Source of the DNA: Caenimonas aquaedulcis | Lineage (GTDB): Bacteria > Pseudomonadota > Gammaproteobacteria > Burkholderiales > Burkholderiaceae_C | NCBI RefSeq assembly: GCF_015831345.1 | Contig: NZ_JADWYS010000001.1 | Span: forward strand, 2,384,618 to 2,448,617 | Direction: 5' to 3' | DNA: 64,000 nucleotides | Part shown: piece after piece, positions 1 to 9,978 of the stretch | How positions within the stretch are numbered: position 1 is the stretch's first letter | Layout: the number at the start of each line of letters is the position of its first letter | Notes under the pieces: generated by a model | Seen by the model: the letters and a program-made list of their open reading frames with translations, nothing else | Databases searched by the model: none | What the model was told of the DNA's origin: nothing | Program-made: the position numbers and the translations under genes

Positions 1-377
1 CAGCAACAATTCGCGCTGCACGAGTTGCACACGCTGCTCGCGCAGCACGTCGCCCAAGGCGTTGTGGGACGCCACCAGGTCGCCGATCTCGTCGTCGCGC
101 TCCCAGTGCAGGCCGAAGGAGAAATCGCCGTCCCGGTAACTGATGACGGTGCCGCCCAGCGCGCGGAACATGGCGAGGACCGGCTGCAGCACCGCACGCA
201 CCGCGATGACCGCGACCGGCAGCATCACCGCCAGCGCGATGCCGGCGGCCAGCCACGGCTCCCGCGGCAGCCAGCGCAGCAGGAAGGTGGCGAGCGCGAC
301 GGCGGCGGCAACCAGCAGCACCACCACGCCGGCAAGCCGCGAGGCCAGCGTGATGCGAATGCGCCTGCCGCCCGCCA

Positions 378-378
<1 letters not shown>
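1..378 (-). CDS. Sensor histidine kinase, N-terminal part (cut by window edge)
   Basis: Only the first 126 residues are inside the window. The ATG overlaps the stop codon of the upstream response regulator gene (ATGA), so the two are translationally coupled. The visible part has a basic N-terminus, two hydrophobic segments (about residues 12-32 and 43-63) with a very short loop between them, and then a HAMP-like stretch (about 65-115, with the acidic 'RDDEIGDL' motif typical of HAMP helix 2). The kinase core with the phospho-accepting His and the ATP-binding domain lies beyond position 1. By position it is the partner of the NtrC-type regulator. The very small periplasmic loop suggests sensing in or at the membrane, which is inference. 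Confidence 0.8.
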
Positions 379-1727
<1,349 letters not shown>

Positions 1728-1746
1728 GCGGGCGCCAGCATACCAA

Positions 1747-2985
1747 TCACGCAGTCCGCGTCGCGATGGCGGGCGGGGTGTTCGCCGCGCGCGAGGCCGG
1801 GCCCCACACCGCCGCGATGCCGAGCAGCCAGAGCGCAGCCGCGCCGAAGGCGAGGTAGCCGAGCGGCAGCCGGCCCATCTCGAGGTTGCGCATCAGGAGC
1901 TGGTTCAACCCGATCGCCAGCACCAGCCCGGCCGCGATGCCGCCCGATGTGATGAAGAGGTTCTCGGTGACGAAGTAGCGCACGATGTCGCGCCAGCGCG
2001 CGCCCAGTGCGCGGCGCACGCCGATCTGCTTGCGCCGCTGCGCGACGCGCAGCGCCGTCATGCCGACGATGCCGCTCACCGTGACCAGCAGCAGCAGCAC
2101 GCTCACGGCCACGAGCATCCACGCCATCGCGCGCTCGTTGCGGTAGCGGTTGTACCGGTCCTCGGTCACCGTGCGCTGCGAGACGCGCACGGGGCGCGCA
2201 TTCACCTTGCGCAAGGCCTCCTCGCCCGCGGCGAGCACGCGGTCGCCCTGCCCCGGGTCCACGCGCAGCGCATAGCGCGAAGAGGGATTCGACAGGCGCC
2301 AGGGGATGACGATCGAGTAGTCGCCCGCGGCGCCGGGCTGCGCCTGCGTCGTCTGCAGGTGCTCCACGACGCCCACGATGCGCAGTTCGCTGCCCACGCC
2401 GAGCCCCTGGTAGAAGCGCTTGCCGAGGAAGCTGGTTTCGCCCGGGAACATCAGCTCCGCGAGGCTGCGCGTGACGATGGCGACCTTGGGGAACTTGTCG
2501 ATCCACGAGTCGTTCTCGGGGTCCATCTCCACCGCCTCGTCCTCCTTGAAGTCGCGGCCCTCGGTGAGCTTCAGGCCCAGCGTGGCGACGAGGTCCGACG
2601 GCGCCGAGTAGATCGCGGGGTCCGCCGTGGCGCGCGTCTGCGCGAGGCTCGTGCGCACGCTGCCGGAGGAGCCCGAGGTGGACATGGGCATCTGCGTCGT
2701 CCATGCCACGGAACGCACGCCGGGCAGCGCCTTGAGCGCGGCGAGTTCGCGCCGCTGCTGCTCGATCGCCTCGTTGTGCGTGCGCTTGTCCAGCGGGCGC
2801 ACCTGGAAGTACACCACCGCCGCCTCGTCGTCGATGCCGCTCGGGCGCTGCGCGGAGGCCAGGCGCGTCTGCACGATGAAAAGCGCGTTGGCGAGGATCG
2901 CGAGGCTGATCGCCACCTGCAGCGCCACGAGAAGCGGCGCGGTCTTGTTGCGCAGCAGCGCGGAGAAGATCGGTCGGAGTTCCAT
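1747..2985 (-). CDS. ABC transporter permease, FtsX/MacB type (second permease)
   Basis: 412 residues. One N-terminal membrane segment (about 17-38) is followed by a large extracytoplasmic MacB_PCD-like domain (to about 275). Three C-terminal membrane segments (about 285-310, 335-360, 375-398) form the FtsX domain; the cytoplasmic 'GVRRALGARW' coupling motif lies between the first two. It lies 12 bp downstream of a second permease of the same architecture, so the transporter is probably a heterodimer. Proteins of this type do not import; they drive export or extraction of peptides, drugs or lipoproteins in mechanotransmission fashion. The substrate cannot be read from the sequence. Confidence 0.9.
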   Translation of the reverse strand: MELRPIFSALLRNKTAPLLVALQVAISLAILANALFIVQTRLASAQRPSGIDDEAAVVYFQVRPLDKRTHNEAIEQQRRELAALKALPGVRSVAWTTQMPMSTSGSSGSVRTSLAQTRATADPAIYSAPSDLVATLGLKLTEGRDFKEDEAVEMDPENDSWIDKFPKVAIVTRSLAELMFPGETSFLGKRFYQGLGVGSELRIVGVVEHLQTTQAQPGAAGDYSIVIPWRLSNPSSRYALRVDPGQGDRVLAAGEEALRKVNARPVRVSQRTVTEDRYNRYRNERAMAWMLVAVSVLLLLVTVSGIVGMTALRVAQRRKQIGVRRALGARWRDIVRYFVTENLFITSGGIAAGLVLAIGLNQLLMRNLEMGRLPLGYLAFGAAALWLLGIAAVWGPASRAANTPPAIATRTA

Positions 2986-2997
2986 GGTGTCCCCTGT

Positions 2998-4317
2998 CTA
3001 TTGGGATTTGAGCTGCAGGGCCGGCGTGACACGGCTCGCGCGCCAGGTCGGCAGCAGGCCGGCGAACAGGCTCGCGCCGAGCGCGATGGCCAGCGTGAGG
3101 CCGAGCATGGGCCAGTCCATGTGCGCCACGACCGAGAGGTCGCGCGACTGCTGCCGGATCACCCACAGGCTGCCCAGGCTCAGGAGCAGGCCGAGCACCC
3201 CGCCCGCAAGGCCGATCACGCCGGTCTCCACGAGGAACTGGCCGATGATCGCGGGCCGCGTGGCCCCGAGCGCGCGGCGCACGCCGACTTCAGGGCCGCG
3301 CACGGAGAACTTCGCGAGCAGCAGGCCCATGGTGTTGATCACGCACAGGAGCAGGAAGCCGAGCGAGAGCCAGACCGCGGCCTTGCTGTCGTTGTTCACC
3401 ACCTGCATGAACTCCATCCACTCCATCACGTCGTAGATGCGCGCCGGCACGGGGCGCTCGAAGCGGCCGAGGCGGCGCTGCTCCGCGACATAGTTGTCCA
3501 TGAAATTCTGCAGCGCCGGTCGCTCCGCGGCCGAAGCGAGCTCGAACCAGAACTGGATCCACGTGCATTCGGATTCGAGCAGGCCCTTGTAGCCCGCGCC
3601 GAGCTCGCCGGGGCAGCTCGTGTTGCCGTTGGAGGACTGCTCGGCCTCGATCGCGGCGCGAAACGGCACGTAGATCTCGTCCTCGCCGTTGAACTTGCCG
3701 CCGTTGCCGTTCAGCAGGTGCGTGTAGCGCGGCACGGGGTTCCAGTCCTGCAGCACGCCGACCACCTGGAACTCGCGGCTCCAGATGCGAAAGCGCTTGC
3801 CCACCGCGTCGCCCGCGCCGAAAAGCGCCTGCGCCTTCTTGCGCGTGAGGACGGCGACGCGGGCGCCCGCCTTGTCGTCGCCCGCGCCCCAGGCGCCGCC
3901 CTGCAGGAACGGGACCTCGAACATCTCGAAGAAGTCGGCGTTCACCGCGACGCCGCGTATTTCCGTCGGCGGCTTGTCTGCGCGCGGCGGCTCCACGGAG
4001 CCCGCGATGTCCAGCACCGCGGTGCGATGCGTGCCCTGCCCCGAGGCGAGGAGGTTCATCGTGTCGGGGTAGGTCATCTGCACCGCGAAGGGCTCGCGGT
4101 AGCCGGGCACGTAGGATTTCAGCGGCGCGTTGTCCAGCAGCGGCGAGAACAGGCGCGCGCTCTTGTGCGGGATCGGGTCGCCCGACATCACGTGCAGGAT
4201 CGTGAGCGTGGAAATGCTCGCCGCGACGCCGATCGCGAGCGTGAGCACCATGAGGCCGGTGAGCACCGGGTTGCGGCGCAGGCTGCGGGCGCCCAGGCGC
4301 AGGTAGTAGGCGAACAT
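2998..4317 (-). CDS. ABC transporter permease, FtsX/MacB type (first permease)
   Basis: 439 residues with the same fold as its downstream neighbour: N-terminal membrane segment (about 19-42), a long periplasmic domain (about 45-310) and three C-terminal membrane segments with the 'GVRRALGATR' motif between the first two. The periplasmic domain is longer than in the second permease and carries two Cys (in 'SCPGELG' and 'ESECTW'), which could form a disulfide. The gene lies 11 bp after the ATPase gene. Together with it, the adaptor and the second permease it should form a MacAB-like tripartite exporter. An outer-membrane TolC-type partner is not encoded here and is presumably supplied from elsewhere. 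Confidence 0.9.
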   Translation of the reverse strand: MFAYYLRLGARSLRRNPVLTGLMVLTLAIGVAASISTLTILHVMSGDPIPHKSARLFSPLLDNAPLKSYVPGYREPFAVQMTYPDTMNLLASGQGTHRTAVLDIAGSVEPPRADKPPTEIRGVAVNADFFEMFEVPFLQGGAWGAGDDKAGARVAVLTRKKAQALFGAGDAVGKRFRIWSREFQVVGVLQDWNPVPRYTHLLNGNGGKFNGEDEIYVPFRAAIEAEQSSNGNTSCPGELGAGYKGLLESECTWIQFWFELASAAERPALQNFMDNYVAEQRRLGRFERPVPARIYDVMEWMEFMQVVNNDSKAAVWLSLGFLLLCVINTMGLLLAKFSVRGPEVGVRRALGATRPAIIGQFLVETGVIGLAGGVLGLLLSLGSLWVIRQQSRDLSVVAHMDWPMLGLTLAIALGASLFAGLLPTWRASRVTPALQLKSQ

Positions 4318-4328
4318 GCGCGCTCCCT

Positions 4329-5039
<711 letters not shown>

Positions 5040-5054
5040 GGGTGGCCTTTCGTT

Positions 5055-6323
5055 TCAGGGGTTGATGGAGACGGCCTCGGCGTTGTCGAACGCCTCGGTG
5101 CCGGAGATGACGACCTGCTCGCCGGCCTTGAGCCCGCCCGCGACTTCCACGGCGGCGACGCTCATCGCCCCGAGCGTGACGGGGCGCCTGCGCGCCACGC
5201 CGTCCTCGACCACGTACACGTAGTGGCCGCCCTGCGCTTCCACGAAGGGGCCGCGCGGCAGCATCAGCACGTTGGCCTTCTCGTCGATCAGCAGGCGCGC
5301 CTGCACGCGCTGGCTCTGGCGCAGGCCCTGCGGCTGCGCGCCGGAGAAGCGGACGCGGGCGAGCACCTGGTTCCTGACAACTTCGGGCGACAGCGCGGAG
5401 AGCTTGCCCGTCGCCTTGATCTCGCCGGCGGTGATTTCCACGTTCATGCCGATGCCGAGGTCGGCCACGTAGGTCTCGGGAATCTCGAGTTCCACTTCCA
5501 GCCGCGTCAGGTCGACGAGCGTCATCAGCGGCGCATTCGCCGCGACGACCGCCCGGTTGGCGACGGCGAGGCTGCCGATGAACCCATCCATCGGCGAGCG
5601 CAGCGTGAGTTCGTCCACGCGCTGGCGCGCGAGGTCCAGGGCGATCTTCTGGCGCTGCAGTTGCGACAGGCGCGTCTTGAGCTGCAGGTCCACGTCGTCG
5701 TTTTCCAGCAGCGCGGCCTCCGACGCATGCTTGCTGCGGATCTGCGCGGACTTCAGCGTGTCCTGCGCCTTCTGGAAATCGTTCTTCGCGATGACGCCCT
5801 CGATGCCGGCCGCCTCCACGCGTTCGTACGCGCGCTGCGCCGCGATGCGCTCGATCTCGGCCTGGTCGGCGTCGCGCCGCGCGATCAGCTTCGCCTTGCG
5901 CGCGATGAGCTGCTGGCGCAGCACCTCGGCCTGCAGCTCCTCGAAGCTGGATTGCTCGCGCTTGAGCGCGCCCGCGAGGTCCGGGGACTCGAGCACGGCC
6001 AGCACATCGCCCTTTTTCACCGTGTCGCCCGCGTTGACCTTCAGGGTGACGGTGGACGCGGCCGTGGCATAGAGCGTGGGACTCACGGCGGCGACCACGC
6101 GTCCGTTCACCGCCGCGTCGCGCACCAGTGTCCCGCGCGTGACAGGCGCGATGCGCAGGCGCTGCGCATTCACCGACTGCGTGCCGGCATGCCAGCCACT
6201 GAGCAAGGTCGCCGCGATGCCGGCGGCGAGCAAGGCGGCGCCCGCGCCGATGGCAAGGCGCAGCTTGCGCCTGCGGGTGTCAGGGGCGAGGGCGGTGTCC
6301 TGGGCGGAGGTGTCTCGAATCAT
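5055..6323 (-). CDS. Periplasmic adaptor (MacA/HlyD-like) of the exporter, first gene of the operon
   Basis: 422 residues. A cytoplasmic N-terminus rich in Arg/Lys is followed by one membrane anchor (about 24-44). Next come a beta-barrel/lipoyl half-motif ('VNAGDTVKKGDVLAVLE', about 90-106), a long alpha-hairpin coiled coil (about 110-205), the second lipoyl half, and C-terminal barrel and membrane-proximal domains. This is the order of membrane fusion proteins such as MacA. It is the first gene of the operon. The start at 6323 lacks a clear ribosome-binding site, and a sigma-54 promoter would place the transcript start only about 16 bases upstream. It should bridge the inner-membrane permeases to an outer-membrane channel. 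Confidence 0.9.
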   Translation of the reverse strand: MIRDTSAQDTALAPDTRRRKLRLAIGAGAALLAAGIAATLLSGWHAGTQSVNAQRLRIAPVTRGTLVRDAAVNGRVVAAVSPTLYATAASTVTLKVNAGDTVKKGDVLAVLESPDLAGALKREQSSFEELQAEVLRQQLIARKAKLIARRDADQAEIERIAAQRAYERVEAAGIEGVIAKNDFQKAQDTLKSAQIRSKHASEAALLENDDVDLQLKTRLSQLQRQKIALDLARQRVDELTLRSPMDGFIGSLAVANRAVVAANAPLMTLVDLTRLEVELEIPETYVADLGIGMNVEITAGEIKATGKLSALSPEVVRNQVLARVRFSGAQPQGLRQSQRVQARLLIDEKANVLMLPRGPFVEAQGGHYVYVVEDGVARRRPVTLGAMSVAAVEVAGGLKAGEQVVISGTEAFDNAEAVSINP

Positions 6324-6349
6324 GGCTTGCGTGTGTCGCAGCCATCGTT

Positions 6350-6365
6350 TGCACGATGCGTGCCT
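6350..6365 (-). promoter_or_regulatory. Candidate sigma-54 (-24/-12) promoter of the exporter operon
   Basis: Read on the minus strand the site is AGGCACGCATCGTGCA. Against the consensus TGGCACG-N4-TTGCA it differs at only two non-essential positions, and the invariant GG and GC are separated by exactly 10 bases. Transcription would start about 12 bases further on (near 6339), just ahead of the adaptor start codon at 6323. The operon itself encodes an NtrC-type activator, which makes the match much more meaningful than a chance hit. Confidence 0.75.
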
Positions 6366-6390
6366 GCACGCAAGTCATTGATTCATAAGG

Positions 6391-6412
6391 AAAAGCCCGT
6401 CCGCTGCGGGCT
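6391..6412 (-). terminator. Intrinsic terminator of the HTH gene
   Basis: On the minus strand AGCCCG (from 6412) and CGGGCT (to 6394) form a 6-bp GC-rich stem with a 7-base loop, followed directly by a run of T ('TTTTCC'). It lies about 55 bp past the stop codon of the HTH gene and between it and the sigma-54 promoter, insulating the exporter operon. Confidence 0.65.
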
Positions 6413-6421
6413 GTTCGCGGG

Positions 6422-6455
6422 TGTCCGCGCGCTGTCCGCCCGGCGGCCGGACAGC
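6422..6455. promoter_or_regulatory. Perfect dyad, candidate enhancer for the NtrC-type regulator
   Basis: GCTGTCCG at 6431-6438 and CGGACAGC at 6448-6455 form a perfect 8-bp inverted repeat with a 9-bp centre. An additional TGTCCG half-site in direct orientation lies at 6422-6427. The dyad centre is about 100 bp upstream of the expected sigma-54 transcription start, the usual distance for enhancer sites. It is not followed by a T-run on either strand, so it is unlikely to be a terminator. Confidence 0.55.
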
Positions 6456-6465
6456 GAGGCGGCGC

Positions 6466-6909
6466 TCAGGGCTGGAGGGCGGCGAGCCTGGCGTTGGCTT
6501 CGCGCTTGCCGAGCGAGCGCACGCCGGCGATGGCCTTGAGCTGGGCGGCGCGCGGCGTGGCCTTGCCGGTTTCCCACTTGTAGATCGACTGGCCGGTGAC
6601 GCCGATCAAGGCGCCGAAGGCTTCGGCCGACAGGCCCAGCTTGCGGCGGCGGCTGGCGAGGCCCTTGGCGGAAAAGCGCAGGCGCTCCGTGGGTTCTTCC
6701 TGGGGCTTGCCCGCGGAGGACGCGCCACGGCCGCCCCCCTTGGAGAGCTGGCGGATCTGCGATTCCATCGCCTTGATCTGCTTGCGCAGGGCGGCGATGT
6801 CCGAGCGGTAGCGCGTGGACGCTTCTTTCAACGAATCGGTCTCGGCGCGGACTTCCTTGCGGGCGAGGCGCGAAATTTCGGATTTGAGGACGGAGGCGAT
6901 ATTGGGCAT
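6466..6909 (-). CDS. Small DNA-binding protein with coiled coil and C-terminal XRE-type HTH
   Basis: 147 residues from the ATG at 6909 ('MPNIASVLKSEI'); an in-frame ATG 63 bases further upstream gives an implausible N-terminus. Residues about 10-60 are a charged helical, probably coiled-coil region. The C-terminal part (about 90-135) is a helix-turn-helix of the XRE/Cro type ('FGALIGVTGQSIYKWETGK'). This resembles a family of small proteobacterial proteins usually annotated as helix-turn-helix transcriptional regulators. Its target is unknown; it is divergent from the YbhG-like adaptor gene across 164 bp, so that operon and itself are the first candidates. Confidence 0.8.
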   Translation of the reverse strand: MPNIASVLKSEISRLARKEVRAETDSLKEASTRYRSDIAALRKQIKAMESQIRQLSKGGGRGASSAGKPQEEPTERLRFSAKGLASRRRKLGLSAEAFGALIGVTGQSIYKWETGKATPRAAQLKAIAGVRSLGKREANARLAALQP

Positions 6910-7038
6910 AGGGCGCCATTTTGCACCGAATGGAGGGTCCCTGAAGGTGTCAACGCGTCCAAACACGTCCATGGCCCGGATTTAAAAAAATGGCGACCTC
7001 GCAATAATGTGCGCGCGGAACGATGCAATCGCGCCGTG

Positions 7039-7068
7039 TTGCCAAGGGGCTGCGGCGGGACCAATAAT
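7039..7068 (+). promoter_or_regulatory. Candidate sigma-70 promoter with start at the ATG
   Basis: TTGCCA (7039-7044) and AATAAT (7063-7068) are separated by 18 bp. The ATG of the adaptor gene lies five bases after the -10 hexamer, so the transcript would begin at or next to the A of the start codon. There is no purine-rich ribosome-binding site. Confidence 0.5.
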
Positions 7069-7073
7069 CCGCG

Positions 7074-8066
7074 ATGCGCCGTCTTCCCTTCCCCTTGCAC
7101 CGGCTTTGCGGATGCGCGGCGGCGTTGGCCTGCATGCTCCCCGCGGGTTGCGGCGACCCGCGCGACGCGGGCTGGTCCGGCTATGCGGACGCCGATTACA
7201 TCTACGTCTCCTCCCCGCTGCCCGGGACGCTCAGCGTGCTCGCGGTGGAGGCGGGCCAGCAGGTGGGACGCGGCAAGCCGCTCTTCGCGCTGGAATCGGA
7301 ATCGGAAAAGGCGGCCCGCGAAGAAGCGAATGCGCGCCTCGAAGCCGCGCAATCGCAGGCGAGCGACGCGGACAAGGGCAAGCGCGAACCCGAAGTGGCG
7401 GTGAACCGGGCGCAGCTCGCGCAGGCGCGCGCGGCCGCGGAACTCGCGCAGCACGACCTCACGCGCAAGCGCGAACTCGTGGCCAGGGGCTTCATTTCGC
7501 GCGCGCAGCTCGACGAGGCCCAGGCGACGCTCGCGCAGGCCCAGGCGCGTGTGGCGGAACTGGCATCGGCCGTCCAGGTGGCGCGCCTGCCCGCCCGATC
7601 GGATGCGCGCGACGCGGCCGATGCGCAGGTCGAAGCCGCGCGCCAGGTGCTGCGCCAATCCGAGTGGCGGCAGCAACAGAAGCAGCAGACCGCCCCCTCG
7701 GATGCGCAGGTGGCCGACACCTTCTCTCGCCCCGGCGAGTTCGTGGCCGCGGGCCAGCCCGTCGTCGCCCTGCTGCCGCCCGCTAACATCAAGGCGCGCT
7801 TCTACGTGCCCGAGTCCGAATTGCCGAAACTCGCGCTCGGCCAGGACGTGCTCGTCGAATGCGACGGGTGCGGGGCGGCACTCCGCGCGCGGATCACGCG
7901 CATCGCGACGCGGCCCGAATACACCCCGCCGGTGATCTATTCCAATTCCCAGCGCCGCAAGCTCGTGTTCATGCTGGAGGCGAAGCCCGCGCCGGCGGAT
8001 GCCCCGCGGCTTCGCCCCGGCCAGCCGCTGAGCGTGAAGGCGGCGGCGAACGCGACCGGCCGATGA
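7074..8066 (+). CDS. HlyD/YbhG-like periplasmic adaptor lipoprotein
   Basis: 330 residues. The N-terminus is a lipoprotein signal: basic n-region, hydrophobic stretch and an LPAGC lipobox with Cys near residue 26, so the mature adaptor is probably acylated instead of carrying a membrane helix. A biotinyl-lipoyl half-motif follows ('VLAVEAGQQVGRGKPLFALE'), then a long Ala/Gln/Arg-rich coiled-coil hairpin (about 80-200) and C-terminal barrel strands. Its stop overlaps the start of the ABC ATPase gene (ATGA). With the next two genes it forms a YbhG-F-S-like drug-type exporter. The only candidate promoter implies a leaderless transcript. Confidence 0.85.
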   Translation: MRRLPFPLHRLCGCAAALACMLPAGCGDPRDAGWSGYADADYIYVSSPLPGTLSVLAVEAGQQVGRGKPLFALESESEKAAREEANARLEAAQSQASDADKGKREPEVAVNRAQLAQARAAAELAQHDLTRKRELVARGFISRAQLDEAQATLAQAQARVAELASAVQVARLPARSDARDAADAQVEAARQVLRQSEWRQQQKQQTAPSDAQVADTFSRPGEFVAAGQPVVALLPPANIKARFYVPESELPKLALGQDVLVECDGCGAALRARITRIATRPEYTPPVIYSNSQRRKLVFMLEAKPAPADAPRLRPGQPLSVKAAANATGR

Positions 8067-8845
8067 GCGAACTCGCGATCGACGTGCGCGGGCTCACCAA
8101 GCGCTACGGCGGGCGCACGGTGGTCGACCATGTCGACCTGCAGGTGGGCGCGGGACGCATCTGCGGCTTCCTCGGCCCGAACGGCAGCGGCAAGACGACC
8201 ACCATCCGCATGCTTTGCGGCCTGCTGAAGCCCGACGACGGCGAGGGCACGTGCCTCGGGCTGGACGTGATCCGGCAGGCGCGCGAGATCAAGCTGCAGG
8301 CCGGCTACATGACGCAGAAGTTCGGCTGGTACGAAGACCTGTCGATCCGCGAGAACCTGGAATTCATCGCGCGGCTGTTCCAGGTCCCGCAGCGTGCCGC
8401 GGCGGTGGACCAGGCGCTGCAACGGCTGGGACTCGTGGAGCGGCAGGGCCAGCTCGCGGGCGCGCTGTCCGGCGGCTGGAAGCAGCGGCTCGCGCTCGCG
8501 GGCTGCCTCATTCACGACCCGAAGCTGCTGCTGCTCGACGAACCGACCGCGGGCGTCGACCCGAAGGCGCGGCGCGAATTCTGGGACCAGATCCACCGGC
8601 TCGCGGACGAGGGCATCACGGTGCTGGTGTCGACCCACTACATGGACGAGGCCGCGCGCTGCCATGAGCTCGTCTACATCGCCTACGGCAAGGTACTCGC
8701 GCGCGGCACCGAGCCGCAGATCGTCGCGCAGGCGGGTCTGCCCGCGGGCTCTTCGCTGGAAGAAACCTTCATCAAGCTGATCGAGGGCGCGCAGGACAAT
8801 TTCGCGCCCGCCGGCGACAGGCATCGCAAGGAGAAGGCGGCGTGA
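8063..8845 (+). CDS. ABC transporter ATP-binding protein (YbhF/CcmA-like)
   Basis: 260 residues from the ATG at 8063, which overlaps the adaptor stop by 4 bases; longer in-frame extensions run inside the adaptor gene and are not used. Motifs are Walker A GPNGSGKTT, signature LSGGWKQRLALAG, Walker B LLLLDEPTAGVDP and the switch His in 'VSTHYMDEA'. The DEPTAGVDP wording is typical of ATPases serving ABC-2 permeases. It carries one nucleotide-binding domain, whereas E. coli YbhF has two fused ones, so it probably works as a homodimer. It couples to the permease through a 4-base gene overlap. Confidence 0.92.
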   Translation: MSELAIDVRGLTKRYGGRTVVDHVDLQVGAGRICGFLGPNGSGKTTTIRMLCGLLKPDDGEGTCLGLDVIRQAREIKLQAGYMTQKFGWYEDLSIRENLEFIARLFQVPQRAAAVDQALQRLGLVERQGQLAGALSGGWKQRLALAGCLIHDPKLLLLDEPTAGVDPKARREFWDQIHRLADEGITVLVSTHYMDEAARCHELVYIAYGKVLARGTEPQIVAQAGLPAGSSLEETFIKLIEGAQDNFAPAGDRHRKEKAA

Positions 8846-9972
8846 GTTTTTCCTTCGCGCGCATGGCCGCCGTCTTCATCAAGGAGTTCCAGCAGATGCT
8901 GCGCGACCGGCTGACCTTCGGCATGGCGGTCGGCGTGCCCATCCTGCAGCTCGTGCTCTTCGGCTATGCGATCAACACGGACCCGCGCGGCCTGCCCACC
9001 GCGATCGTCGCGGCGGACACCGGCCCGCTCGCGGGCAGCATCGTCGCGTCGCTGCAGAACACGGGTTACTTCCGCATCGTCCACCAGGGCACGAGCGAGG
9101 GCGATGCCGAAAGGCTGATCGAGTCGGGCGAGGTGCAGTTCATCGTCGTCATCCCGCCGCAGTTCTCGCGGCGCCTGGTGCGCGGCGAGCATCCGCAGCT
9201 GCTGGTCGCGGTCGATGCGACGGACCCGTCGGCCTCGGGCAATGCGCTCGCAGCGCTCAACGCAGCGGCCGCGCAGGCGCTGCAACCGGACCTCACAGGC
9301 GCGCTCAGTTTCCTGCAGTCGCCACCCGCCCCCTACGAAGTCGTGGTCCACCGGCGCTACAACCCCGAGGGGCTCTCGCGCTACAACATCGTGCCGGGCC
9401 TCATCGGCACGATCCTCACGATGACCATGGTGATGCTCACCTCGCTGGCGATGACGCGCGAGCGCGAGCGCGGGACGATGGAGAACCTGCTCGCGACGCC
9501 GGTGCTGCCCGCGGAGGTGATGGCCGGCAAGATCCTGCCGTACGTGGTGATCGGCTACGTCCAGCTCGGCGTGATCCTCGGCGCGGCGGCATTGCTGTTC
9601 GAGGTGCCGCTCGAAGGCAGTTTCATGCTCCTCATGGCGATGATCGGCGTGTTCATCGTCGCCAACCTGGGCGTCGGCTTCACCTTTTCGACGCTCGCGC
9701 GCAACCAGTTGCAGGCGATGCAGATGACGTTCTTCTTCTTCCTGCCCAGCATGCTGCTCTCGGGGTTCATGTTCCCGTTCCGCGCGATGCCGCGATGGGC
9801 GCAGTGGGTCGGCGAGGTGCTGCCGCTCACGCACTTCCTTCGCATCGTGCGCGGGATCATGCTGAAAGGCAGCACCGCCGACCTGCTCGTCGGCGAGCTG
9901 TGGCCGATGCTGGCGTTCATGCTGGTCGCCGGGGCGCTCGCGCTGGCGCGGTACCGGCAGACCCTGGACTGA
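8842..9972 (+). CDS. ABC-2 type permease (YbhS/YbhR-like)
   Basis: 376 residues. One membrane helix near residues 25-45 is followed by an extracytoplasmic domain (about 50-170), then five membrane helices (about 180-370), the usual ABC2_membrane_3 arrangement. The conserved 'RERERGTMENLLATPV' motif after the second helix is the cytoplasmic coupling region. The start overlaps the ATPase stop (ATGA). Only one permease gene is present where the E. coli ybh locus has two, so it is expected to homodimerise. The substrate is unknown; relatives export drugs and cationic compounds. Confidence 0.9.
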   Translation: MSFSFARMAAVFIKEFQQMLRDRLTFGMAVGVPILQLVLFGYAINTDPRGLPTAIVAADTGPLAGSIVASLQNTGYFRIVHQGTSEGDAERLIESGEVQFIVVIPPQFSRRLVRGEHPQLLVAVDATDPSASGNALAALNAAAAQALQPDLTGALSFLQSPPAPYEVVVHRRYNPEGLSRYNIVPGLIGTILTMTMVMLTSLAMTRERERGTMENLLATPVLPAEVMAGKILPYVVIGYVQLGVILGAAALLFEVPLEGSFMLLMAMIGVFIVANLGVGFTFSTLARNQLQAMQMTFFFFLPSMLLSGFMFPFRAMPRWAQWVGEVLPLTHFLRIVRGIMLKGSTADLLVGELWPMLAFMLVAGALALARYRQTLD

Positions 9973-9978
9973 CCGTTC

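Noticed and set aside
6422..6455. Perfect dyad as terminator of the HTH gene
   Set aside because: No T-run follows on either strand, and a proper terminator with T-run lies at 6391-6412.
7002..7008. CAATAAT as promoter of the YbhG-like gene
   Set aside because: A better placed pair (TTGCCA-N18-AATAAT) lies nearer to the gene; the upstream copy has no matching -35.
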